A program made the position numbers and the translations under genes. The notes beneath the pieces were generated by a model. That model saw only the letters and a list, made by a program, of their open reading frames with translations, was not told the origin of the DNA and searched no databases. This document shows, piece after piece, positions 1-6,315 of a stretch of DNA of 6,315 nt. The DNA comes from Candidatus Glassiibacteriota bacterium (lineage in GTDB: Bacteria > Gemmatimonadota > Glassbacteria > GWA2-58-10): contig JAFGTO010000048.1 of NCBI GenBank assembly GCA_016934095.1, positions 1-6,315 on the forward strand, written 5' to 3'. Each line of letters begins with the position of its first letter. Positions within the stretch are counted from its first letter, which is position 1.

Positions 1-1606
1 GCCCGGGCAGCACCCCTTTCAGCAGGGCGATCGCCTCATCCAGGCGGCCGGTGCTGTAGAGCAGGCGCTCCAGGGTCAGCACCAGCCCGGTATGCAGCGG
101 GTCGTAGCCCAGTCCCCGCCGGTAGAGCTCCTCGGCTTTTTCCTTCAGGCCCTGACTCTCGTAGATCTCCCCCAGGATCAGGTAGCTGCCGTAGTCGATG
201 GGGTCCAGCTCCAGGCCGCGCTCGTAGGCTGCGGCCGCAGCCTCGAGGTCGCCGGTCTGGCTGTGCGCCCAGCCGAGGTTGAAATACAGGTAGGAGAAAG
301 TGCTGTCGCAGGCCAGGCCCTCGTCGAGGATGAACAGGGCCCGGCGGTAGAGGCCGCGCCGGTTGAGGTCCACGGCAAGGCTGTTATACTGGAAAGCGTC
401 CTCCGGCTTGCGCGGCCTGGGCAGCAGCACGGCCAGGGAGTCGGTATCCGTTGCGGCGCCGCCGGACTGCAGCCTGGCTGACAGCTCGCTCATGGTCCCG
501 TAGTGCTGCCGGCGGCCCTGGTAAAAGAGGTAGACCCAGGCCGTGCAGAGCACCAGGAAAGCCGCGAGCGACCACCTGAGCACCAGGCGGCCGCGCGCGC
601 CTGCGGGCCTGGGGGCCAGGGCCGCATAGGCACACAGCGCCAGCAGGGCCAGCGGGGCCAGGGTGAAGCTCCAGCCCCCGGCGGCCAGGCCATAGGCCGC
701 GCAGCAGGCCAGGCAGAACCCCGCTGCGTAGAGGGGCCAGACAAAGAGGACCGACGTGGCGAAAGGCACCAGGCTGATCAGCAGCTCGATTCCGCGGATG
801 ATGAAAAGGTGGCTCGCCCCCAGCACCAGCAGGAAGCCGCCGGCAGCGACCCGCACTGCGTGGGCCTGCCATGGTTTCGGCTCTCCGGCTTTCTCCCGGG
901 CCGGCACCCTGATCCCCGGCCCCCCCAGGGCGATGCCGGCGAAGATCGCGCAGAGCATCAGCCAGTGCCAGACCTCGAAAGTGTTCAGCGGCAGCCAGTC
1001 CGCGATCCCGGTGGTCTTGGTATGGGTGAGCATGTGCAGCGGGAAGATCAGCACGGTCAGCCAGGCCCATCTCCTGCGCGGCACGGCTACGGCGATCAGC
1101 AGGAAAGGCATCAGGAAATCGAAGCCCACCGAGATCCAGGCGGTGATACCGGCAAAGGGGACCGCGGCGAAGTAGGGGTTCCTGATCGGGATGACCCAGA
1201 CCCACCACTGGACCCCGGCGGCCACCGCTTCCACTGCGTAGGCCGAGGCCCCCATCAGCAGGCAGACCAGGCCGGCCAGGCGGAAGACCGGCACCGTGTC
1301 TTCCCCGCGGCGGGCCAATATCCGCTCGGAGAGCGACCAGCAGAGGTAGAGCATGAAAGTCCAGCCCACGCACTCCTGCAGCGAGGCGTTCCAGATGCGG
1401 ACCATCGGCCGCACGAACAGGTAGGGCAGGGAATCTCCGCCCAGCACGCGGGTGATGATCCAGTAGATGAGGTTGCCCCGGATAATGCCGAAAACGAAGC
1501 TCGCCAGGAAGAACCCGACAGTCAGGGCGCGCCCCCGGTACTTCCAGGAATGGGCGAACAGCAGGGCCAGCAGCAGGCTCGAGGGGATCAAGAGGAACAG
1601 GTGCAT
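1..1606 (-). CDS. Polytopic membrane protein with C-terminal TPR repeats (3' end outside window)
   Basis: The reading frame is open from ATG at 1606 to the left edge: 535 codons without a stop. An in-frame TAA lies six codons upstream (1622-1624), so the start cannot lie much earlier. No strong Shine-Dalgarno is visible. Residues 1-365 are mostly hydrophobic, with about 10 likely membrane segments (for example near 3-18, 27-50, 77-95, 107-130, 147-175, 180-194, 212-228, 250-270, 272-330 as two or three, and 343-362). From about 404 the protein becomes soluble, with 34-residue TPR units at 404-437, 438-471 and 472-505 and a fourth beginning at 506; typical motifs are YFNLGWAHSQTGDLEAAAAA and AEELYRRGLGYDP. 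Function is not recognised. The arrangement W134-W-V-W137, Y145-F146, P150, W157 faintly resembles CruF/DUF422 membrane proteins, but this is a weak likeness. A GT-C glycosyltransferase-like role was considered, but no acidic first-loop motif is evident. It lies 33 bases after the SpeE-like fusion gene and is probably co-transcribed with it. Existence of the gene is well supported; function is not. Confidence 0.9.
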   Translation of the reverse strand, partial: MHLFLLIPSSLLLALLFAHSWKYRGRALTVGFFLASFVFGIIRGNLIYWIITRVLGGDSLPYLFVRPMVRIWNASLQECVGWTFMLYLCWSLSERILARRGEDTVPVFRLAGLVCLLMGASAYAVEAVAAGVQWWVWVIPIRNPYFAAVPFAGITAWISVGFDFLMPFLLIAVAVPRRRWAWLTVLIFPLHMLTHTKTTGIADWLPLNTFEVWHWLMLCAIFAGIALGGPGIRVPAREKAGEPKPWQAHAVRVAAGGFLLVLGASHLFIIRGIELLISLVPFATSVLFVWPLYAAGFCLACCAAYGLAAGGWSFTLAPLALLALCAYAALAPRPAGARGRLVLRWSLAAFLVLCTAWVYLFYQGRRQHYGTMSELSARLQSGGAATDTDSLAVLLPRPRKPEDAFQYNSLAVDLNRRGLYRRALFILDEGLACDSTFSYLYFNLGWAHSQTGDLEAAAAAYERGLELDPIDYGSYLILGEIYESQGLKEKAEELYRRGLGYDPLHTGLVLTLERLLYSTGRLDEAIALLKGVLPG

Positions 1607-1639
1607 AGGCTCACGGCCGGATTAAGTGTGGTTAAAGGG

Positions 1640-4600
1640 TTACGGGTTCCCGGCACCTGCGCCGGTGTCCTGCAGCCGGCGCCCGAGGCTCTCGGCCAGG
1701 CTGCGGTAATGCCCGGCACGGGCGGTGTCTCCCATTTTCTCGTAAGTCAGGGCCAGGTTGAGATAGGCTGTACGCTGGGCCGGGTCCAGCTCGAGCGCCT
1801 GCCTGAAGCTCCGGATGGCCTCTTCATATTGGCCACGGTTGGTCAGCAGGGCGCCCAGGTTGAGATAGCTCTCAGGCTTGAGCGGGTCCAGAGCTATCGA
1901 GCGGCGGAACATCCGCTCCGCCCCGGCCCGTTCGCCCCGGCGCAGGTAGAGGTTGCCCAGGAAGAACAGCACGGTCCCATCGTAAGGGGCGATCTTCACG
2001 GCCTGGCGGTAATAGCCGAGAGCCCGGTCCAGGTCGTTCCTGCGGTAGGCCCAGAGTCCAAGGTTGATCAGGGTCTGGGGGCTGGCCGGGTGGATCTCCA
2101 GGGCGCGCAGGAAGTTTCTCTCGCTGGCCGCGGGGTTGCCCAGGAGCTCCTCGCAGACCCCGAGCTGGAACCAGGCCTCGGCATAACCGGGCCTGATCGC
2201 CACCACTTCCCGGAACCAGCGCCTCGCCTCGCTGCCCTCCCCTTGCTGCAGGCAATGGGCGCCCAGGGCGTAGCGGCTGATATAGTCCCCCGGGTCGGCA
2301 GCCGCAGCCCGGGCCAGCGAGTCGGGGTCCGTCCACCGGTCTTCCAGGAAATACTTTATGTATCCATCCGCGGGGTTGGCCTGCAGGGCCCGCTGGTAAA
2401 GGCGGGTGGCGGTCGGGTACTCCTTGAAGACCCAGGAGGCGAACTTGCCCCGGTAGAACAGCTTGCGTGCGGCCAGCCAGTGGTCGCAGGAGGCGCGGAC
2501 CTGTTCCAGGCTGTCCGGCTGCGGCCTGCCTGAGTCCTCCCAGTCGAGGTAGCCGCTCACCGGCTCGAGGCTTTCCATCAGCCAGTGGTAGATCTCGGTG
2601 GAGACTACCGGGGCCGCGGTGCGCGAGAACTCGATTATCGGGCGGGAATCGGTATTCAGCGGGACATCGGCGGTCAGCTCGCGCAGCCTGCCCTCGCCGG
2701 TCATGAAACAGGCCAGCAGGGCCAGGGGGTCCTCGAGGCGGACCTCGTGCAGGTCTCTGCTTATCTCCGGGGCCGAGATACGGTCCCGCAGCTCCGGGTA
2801 GTCGATCCGCAGGGGGTCGATGCTGCCGAGCAAGATCAGGTTCGCCGGGTTGTTGTACCAGAGGCTGCTGTGCGGAAAGACCTCCTGGAAAGTCCGCAAC
2901 AGCACCTTGAACTCATAGAGCGAAAAGCCGTTGGTGGGCAGCCAGGCGCAGATAGTCCCGCCCGGGTTCAGCACGCGGGCGCAGAGACGGTAGAAGTCGT
3001 AGGTGTAGAGCATCGGGCTCAGCTTGGGGTGGATCGCATTGAATGAGATCACGTCGTAGCCGGACCCGGTGGTCAGGATGTGGTTCCGGCCGTCGTCGAA
3101 CACCATGCGCACCAGGCCGGAATCGAGTATTCCGTGGTTCTCGGGCAGGAAGTACGGGGCGGTCTTCACCTCCTCGGGCACCAGCTCCACGCATTCCAGG
3201 TCCTTCAGGCCGTACCTGGAGGCGGAATAGACCGTGCTGCCGAAGCCGAACCCCACCACCAGGATGCTTGATGGGTCGCGGTGCAGCAGCAGCGGCAGGT
3301 GGGCCAGGAACTTGTGGATCACGATGTCCTCGAAGCCTGTGTAAGCCGTGCTCTCGCCGTTGATATTGAGCTCGCGGTCGCCGGTGTTGTTTTTCAGCAC
3401 CGCCAGACTGGCCTCGGTGGTCTCGCGGCAGTAGAGGACCTGCTTGCCGGAATTTTTCAGGCTGTAGCCGACAACCGGGCCCAGGGCCCCGCCTGCGCCG
3501 AGGGCCAGCGCTCCGGCGGCCAGGCTCCCCAGGCAGGCCGCGGCAGGCCACAGACGGGCGGCTGGCGGCTTGTCCCGCAAGGCGAAAGCGGCCGCGCCCA
3601 CCAGGCAGTTGACCGAGGCCACCGCCACGATGCTGACAGCGATGCCCGCGGCCGGCAGCAGGACAAAGCCCGCGAACAGGGAGCCGATGATCGTCCCGGC
3701 GGTCCCGGCCGCATAGAGGGCGCCCACCCGGCCGGCCAGGCCCTGGCGGGTGCGCACGTAAAGCCTGTTTACCAGCGGGAACACCGCACCCATGGCCAGG
3801 GTGGGGACCCCGAGCACCAGCAGGCAGAGGATGAGCTTGACTACGGAGATCTGGTTATAGGTGTTGGCGCCCAGCAGCAGGTTGAGCTCCTGGTATACCG
3901 AGGGCAGCTTACCCATCAGCGGTATGCCGGCCAGGGCTGCGGCGGCGATCAGCCATTGCAGCAGCCCGAGCACCAGCAGGGGCTTTTGCCAGCGGTCGAC
4001 CAGGCGGGTTACCGCCAGCGAGCCGAGGGCCAGGCCGAGCAGGAAGCTGATCAGGATAATGGTGAAGGCGTGGACCGACAGGCCGACAAAGTAGATCAGG
4101 GCGCGGGTCCAGAGGACCTCGTAGGCCATGGAGGCGAACCCGGCTGCGGCGTAGATCGCCAGGACCGCCCGCGCGGTCCTTGTATCCCGGGTTTCCGGCT
4201 CCGGGCCTGCGGCCGCCGCGGGCTCTTCGGCCGGGGCCGCCCGCCGGGCTCCCAGGTGGCGCAGCAGTACGTAGGCGCCTATGCCCACGGCCAGGTTGCA
4301 GGCCGCGGCGATATATACGGTGGCAGCCTCTCCGTAAGAGGCGATCAGCCAAAACCCGGCCGCAAAGCTGCCGGCCACCGCGCCCAGGGTGTTCAGCCCG
4401 TAGAGCCGTCCCATCACCGAGCCCACCTCGGCGGGCGCGCGCACCAGGAACCTTCCCATCACCGGCAGGGTGCCGCCCATCAGCACAGTGGGCACCAGCA
4501 GTATGCCCATGCCCAGCACCAGCCGCACCAGGAAAAGCGCGGTGCCGGAGCTGAGCCCCGCCCGGTGGAGAAAGACATAGGTGCTGTCCAGCACCGGGAG

Positions 4601-4900
4601 GAAGACCGCGCTGACCAGCAGGGCGGACACGGCGATGCCGGTCTCGAGCAGCACGTACATCCTCAGCGGCCTGGCGGAGCGGTCCGCAGCCCGGCCGAAG
4701 AGGAAGCTGCCCAGGGCCAGGCCGCCCATGAACACGGCCAGGGTCGTGCTCACCGCGTGCACCGTGTTGCCGAAAATCAGGGTCAGCTTGCGCATCCAGA
4801 CTATTTCGTAAACCAGGCCGCTGACACCCGAGAGGAAAAAGAAGAGGTAGATCCAGTACTGCAGGGCGCCGATGCCGCCGCGTAAGGGTTTTTTCCGCAT
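1640..4900 (-). CDS. Fused membrane domain / spermidine-synthase-like / TPR protein
   Basis: This gene encodes a complete 1086-residue protein ending in TAA at 1640-1642. The frame could extend to an ATG at 5011, but the extra 37 residues are Gly/Pro-rich, whereas ATG 4900 has AAAGG four bases upstream and leads straight into a membrane segment, so 4900 is preferred. Residues 14-217 and 245-440 are two homologous membrane halves (YEIVWMRKL versus YEVLWTRAL; LALGSFLFGR versus LALGSLAVTR) joined by an Ala/Pro/Glu linker. Another hydrophobic segment spans about 450-478. Residues 480-760 form the SpeE-like domain: N-terminal beta part with LNINGES and HKFLAHLPLLLH, a SAM-type glycine loop GFGFGS (550-555), acidic E572, FDDG (601-604), YDVISFN (615-621) and LYTYDFY (631-637), then PLNTDSRPIIEF (747-758), a familiar ending in this fused family. 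The usual active-site Asp pair is N621 and H624, so classical aminopropyl transfer is doubtful. A degenerate TPR near 815-846 is followed by six 34-residue units over 874-1077. It probably acts at the inner membrane; substrate unknown. Confidence 0.93.
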   Translation of the reverse strand: MRKKPLRGGIGALQYWIYLFFFLSGVSGLVYEIVWMRKLTLIFGNTVHAVSTTLAVFMGGLALGSFLFGRAADRSARPLRMYVLLETGIAVSALLVSAVFLPVLDSTYVFLHRAGLSSGTALFLVRLVLGMGILLVPTVLMGGTLPVMGRFLVRAPAEVGSVMGRLYGLNTLGAVAGSFAAGFWLIASYGEAATVYIAAACNLAVGIGAYVLLRHLGARRAAPAEEPAAAAGPEPETRDTRTARAVLAIYAAAGFASMAYEVLWTRALIYFVGLSVHAFTIILISFLLGLALGSLAVTRLVDRWQKPLLVLGLLQWLIAAAALAGIPLMGKLPSVYQELNLLLGANTYNQISVVKLILCLLVLGVPTLAMGAVFPLVNRLYVRTRQGLAGRVGALYAAGTAGTIIGSLFAGFVLLPAAGIAVSIVAVASVNCLVGAAAFALRDKPPAARLWPAAACLGSLAAGALALGAGGALGPVVGYSLKNSGKQVLYCRETTEASLAVLKNNTGDRELNINGESTAYTGFEDIVIHKFLAHLPLLLHRDPSSILVVGFGFGSTVYSASRYGLKDLECVELVPEEVKTAPYFLPENHGILDSGLVRMVFDDGRNHILTTGSGYDVISFNAIHPKLSPMLYTYDFYRLCARVLNPGGTICAWLPTNGFSLYEFKVLLRTFQEVFPHSSLWYNNPANLILLGSIDPLRIDYPELRDRISAPEISRDLHEVRLEDPLALLACFMTGEGRLRELTADVPLNTDSRPIIEFSRTAAPVVSTEIYHWLMESLEPVSGYLDWEDSGRPQPDSLEQVRASCDHWLAARKLFYRGKFASWVFKEYPTATRLYQRALQANPADGYIKYFLEDRWTDPDSLARAAAADPGDYISRYALGAHCLQQGEGSEARRWFREVVAIRPGYAEAWFQLGVCEELLGNPAASERNFLRALEIHPASPQTLINLGLWAYRRNDLDRALGYYRQAVKIAPYDGTVLFFLGNLYLRRGERAGAERMFRRSIALDPLKPESYLNLGALLTNRGQYEEAIRSFRQALELDPAQRTAYLNLALTYEKMGDTARAGHYRSLAESLGRRLQDTGAGAGNP

Positions 4901-4904
4901 GGAA

Positions 4905-4915
4905 CCTTTGGCCTC
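4905..4915 (-). promoter_or_regulatory. Ribosome binding site that decides the start at 4900
   Basis: Read on the minus strand, the bases before ATG 4900 include GAGG (4912-4915, 11 bases from the start) and AAAGG (4905-4909, 4 bases from the start). Neither is at ideal spacing on its own, but together they support 4900 over the upstream in-frame ATG at 5011. Confidence 0.45.
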
Positions 4916-4963
4916 GCCGGGAAATAAATCATTTGCCGAGCTTCCTGGGTCCGGCCTGTTTGC

Positions 4964-4983
4964 CGGAAGCCCGCAGCCTTCCG
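4964..4983. other. Small inverted repeat in the leader of the minus-strand operon
   Basis: CGGAAG at 4964-4969 and CTTCCG at 4978-4983 can pair as a 6-base stem around an 8-base loop. It sits about 65-85 bases upstream of the start at 4900, so it would be in the transcribed leader if transcription begins at the AT-rich island near 5000-5042. There is no U-tract after it on either strand, so it is not a standard terminator. Such short stems arise by chance in GC-rich DNA. Confidence 0.25.
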
Positions 4984-5053
4984 CCGCACCGCCCGCAGGG
5001 AAATCTAACAAAATCAGGCGCGATGGGCTATATTAAATTGACCTGCGAAATCG

Positions 5054-5088
5054 GGCCGCCGGAATTTCCCGGCAGCCTGGCCGCCGGA
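5054..5088. repeat. Ten-base direct repeat flanking an imperfect palindrome
   Basis: ggccgccgga occurs at 5054-5063 and again at 5079-5088, with a 25-base offset. Between and overlapping them is ggaatttcc (5061-5069), an odd-centred palindrome (GGAA-T-TTCC). The arrangement lies in the divergent intergenic region and could be an operator, but the motif is GC-rich and no known regulator site is recognised. Confidence 0.3.
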
Positions 5089-5188
5089 CCTTCGACTTTA
5101 CCACTGCGGCCGCTTGTCCCGGCCGTACCGCACCGGACGCTGCCGGGAGATCCGGGAGCTCGCTCCACTGCCGATTTCCATCTGAAAC

Positions 5189-5194
5189 AGGGGG
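5189..5194 (+). promoter_or_regulatory. Ribosome binding site of the lipoprotein gene
   Basis: AGGGGG ends six bases before ATG 5201, a suitable spacing. Together with the signal peptide that begins directly at this ATG, it fixes the start of the lipoprotein. Confidence 0.6.
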
Positions 5195-5200
5195 CCTCGA

Positions 5201-6315
5201 ATGGAACGCATCGCACTTGTTATCCTGCTGCTCGTGCCGCTGTCCGCCTGCAGCCCCGCCCGCCGGGGCGAAACCCTGGTCCTGGACAGCTTCGAGTCCG
5301 GGTCCTCGCTGGAGCGCTGGGAGGGCCCGGCAGGGCTATCCCGCGAATACCCGGCCCAGGGGAAGGGTTCTCTCGAGCTCGACCTCGGCGAGGGCCGCCG
5401 GCGCTTCCTGGAAAGCGAAAAACTCCCGCGCGACTGGAGCGCTTACCAGTGGCTGAAATTCGACATCTACAACCCGGAAGGCCGCATCGGGATCGGGTCG
5501 ATCCAGATCATGGACGAGCTGGGCTCGGATGAGCAGGCGGCCATCGAGGGCCAGTCCTACCGCGGCCGCAAGGTCTTCCTGAACAAAGGCTGGAACCACT
5601 ACGAGCTGAAACTCACCAGCCTGATGGTGGAGAACGGCGACAGGGCCCTGGCCCTGGACAGGATCCGACGTTTCCGCCTGGATTTCGGCCCCCTGGAGGG
5701 GAAGCTCTACCTCGACAATTTCCGGCTGGTCTCCGGCGAGGAGTCCCCGGAAACCGCATCTGCGGCTGACCCGCGGGACTGCCGGGTGGTCATCGACAAC
5801 CGTTATGTCTACCCCGGCCTGGCCGGCCCGGAAGAGAAAATCGTGCCGGGCCGGGAGATCCTGGGCTTGAGAGACAGGGCCGGGCGGGAAGTCGAGCGGC
5901 TGGAAGAGCAGGTCGAGCTGGCCGAGCTGCAGGGCTACCAGACTTATTACTGGCGGATACCGCTGATTACGGCGCAGGTGGGCTTGGGGATCAGGGGCAA
6001 GCTGGTCTGGTTCAGCAGCGAGCAGGAGGAGCGGAAAATACTGGAATATGTCATCTCTTCCTGCAGCGAGGCCTCGCAGCAGGTCGAGGAGCTGCTGACC
6101 GCCCGCGGGGAATCGCAGGAGGAGCCCGAGGATGAAGTGAACCCCCAGCACCTGTACGTCCCGCCTTATCCGCCGCTGAAAGGACTGCGGCAGTGGGGCG
6201 GCTATTTCCGGGACAGCCGCGGCGAGCCGGTGATTGTCCTGTCGATGCTGAATGTCAACAGCGGGCCGCTGCTCGACTATTTCGCCCCGTTCAACCACCG
6301 GCTGGAGAGCTATAC
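5201..6315 (+). CDS. Lipoprotein with carbohydrate-binding-like domain, probable glycoside-hydrolase-like protein (3' end outside window)
   Basis: The frame is open from ATG 5201 to the right edge, 371 codons. Residues 1-17 are a lipoprotein signal: a short charged start, a hydrophobic run and lipobox LSAC with the lipidated Cys at 17; Ser at +2 would allow outer-membrane sorting by the E. coli rule. Residues 24-170 look like a jelly-roll carbohydrate-binding-type domain: it opens with LVLDSFESG, has WLKFDIYNPEG (84-94) and KGWNHYELKL (119-128), and closes with LYLDNFRLV (159-167), a common ending in such modules. Residues about 210-300 are charged and helical, possibly a helical bundle (REVERLEEQVELAELQ). 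An acidic linker (296-304) leads to GGYFRDSRGEPVIVLSML (near 323-340), which looks like the first strand of a TIM-barrel hydrolase that begins 'F-R-D-x-x-G-x-P-V'. The catalytic residues would be downstream, so family and substrate cannot be stated. It is likely surface or periplasmic, acting on polysaccharide. The lipoprotein call is firm; the hydrolase call is inference. Confidence 0.88.
   Translation, partial: MERIALVILLLVPLSACSPARRGETLVLDSFESGSSLERWEGPAGLSREYPAQGKGSLELDLGEGRRRFLESEKLPRDWSAYQWLKFDIYNPEGRIGIGSIQIMDELGSDEQAAIEGQSYRGRKVFLNKGWNHYELKLTSLMVENGDRALALDRIRRFRLDFGPLEGKLYLDNFRLVSGEESPETASAADPRDCRVVIDNRYVYPGLAGPEEKIVPGREILGLRDRAGREVERLEEQVELAELQGYQTYYWRIPLITAQVGLGIRGKLVWFSSEQEERKILEYVISSCSEASQQVEELLTARGESQEEPEDEVNPQHLYVPPYPPLKGLRQWGGYFRDSRGEPVIVLSMLNVNSGPLLDYFAPFNHRLESY

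Larger units (their letters stand above)
4901..5200. promoter_or_regulatory. Divergent intergenic region, probable promoters for both directions
   Basis: These 300 bases separate the minus-strand pair from the plus-strand lipoprotein, so promoters for both should lie here. Two islands are clearly richer in A+T than the surroundings: 4921-4934 and 5000-5042. The second contains tatatt (5029-5034; on the minus strand a TAATAT-like hexamer) and ttgacc (5038-5043). I could not pair any of these with a convincing partner box at 16-18 bases, so no exact promoter is called. No stable terminator and no supported small gene were seen; the upstream extension of the minus-strand frame to 5011 has the composition of non-coding sequence. 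Confidence 0.4.

Noticed and set aside
384..1373. A 329-codon open frame on the minus strand
   Set aside because: It overlaps the real membrane/TPR gene in another frame of the same strand; the product is Arg/Gly/Pro-rich, whereas the frame starting at 1606 gives coherent membrane helices and TPRs.
1607..1639. Possible terminator between the two minus-strand genes
   Set aside because: The 33-base gap has no stem followed by a T-run, so read-through is more likely.
503..2533. A 676-codon open frame on the plus strand
   Set aside because: It is antisense to two well-supported genes and spans the gap between them. Its product is Gln/Gly/Pro/Arg-rich without domains, as expected for the complement of GC-rich coding DNA.
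3281..4885. A 534-codon open frame on the plus strand
   Set aside because: It is antisense to the membrane domain of the fusion gene. The product is dominated by Gln, Gly, His and Arg and has no hydrophobic or domain pattern.
4901..5011. N-terminal extension of the fusion protein to ATG 5011
   Set aside because: The 37 extra residues are Gly/Pro/Ala-rich and unlike a family N-terminus, and ATG 4900 has AAAGG and GAGG just upstream.
5336..6298. A 320-codon open frame on the minus strand
   Set aside because: It is antisense to the lipoprotein gene, whose frame has a ribosome binding site, lipobox and domain-like sequence. The antisense product has no recognisable motif.

Overview
The window is GC-rich bacterial DNA (roughly 65% GC by eye) and carries three protein-coding genes. 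Two are cut by the window edges. I see no RNA gene, CRISPR array, insertion sequence or integration site. The Shine-Dalgarno-like sites, the lipobox lipoprotein and the large polytopic membrane proteins with TPR tails point to a bacterium. A fused membrane/spermidine-synthase-like/TPR protein next to a carbohydrate-binding lipoprotein would fit an uncultivated FCB-, PVC- or Gemmatimonadota-like lineage. That placement is inference; the sequence alone cannot settle the taxon.

Layout. Positions 1-1606 (minus strand) hold the first 535 codons of a polytopic membrane protein that ends in TPR repeats and continues beyond the left edge. After a 33-base gap, positions 1640-4900 (minus strand) hold a complete 1086-residue protein. 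It combines a duplicated membrane domain, a spermidine-synthase-like (SpeE-type) Rossmann domain and a C-terminal run of 34-residue TPR units. Positions 4901-5200 are a 300-base divergent intergenic region with AT-rich islands and small repeats. Positions 5201-6315 (plus strand) hold the first 371 codons of a lipoprotein with a jelly-roll carbohydrate-binding-like domain, a helical segment and what looks like the beginning of a glycoside-hydrolase-like catalytic domain; it runs off the right edge.

How they relate. The two minus-strand genes are closely spaced, in the same order of transcription, and probably form one operon reading from 4900 toward 1. Both proteins pair an N-terminal multi-pass membrane domain with a C-terminal TPR array, so they may sit together in the inner membrane or share partners. 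The lipoprotein is transcribed divergently; a functional link through the shared intergenic region is possible but unproven. The most notable points are the SpeE-like domain, in which the two usual active-site aspartates are replaced by Asn and His, and the first gene's membrane domain, which resembles no transporter I recognise and has a faint likeness to CruF/DUF422 carotenoid-biosynthesis membrane proteins.
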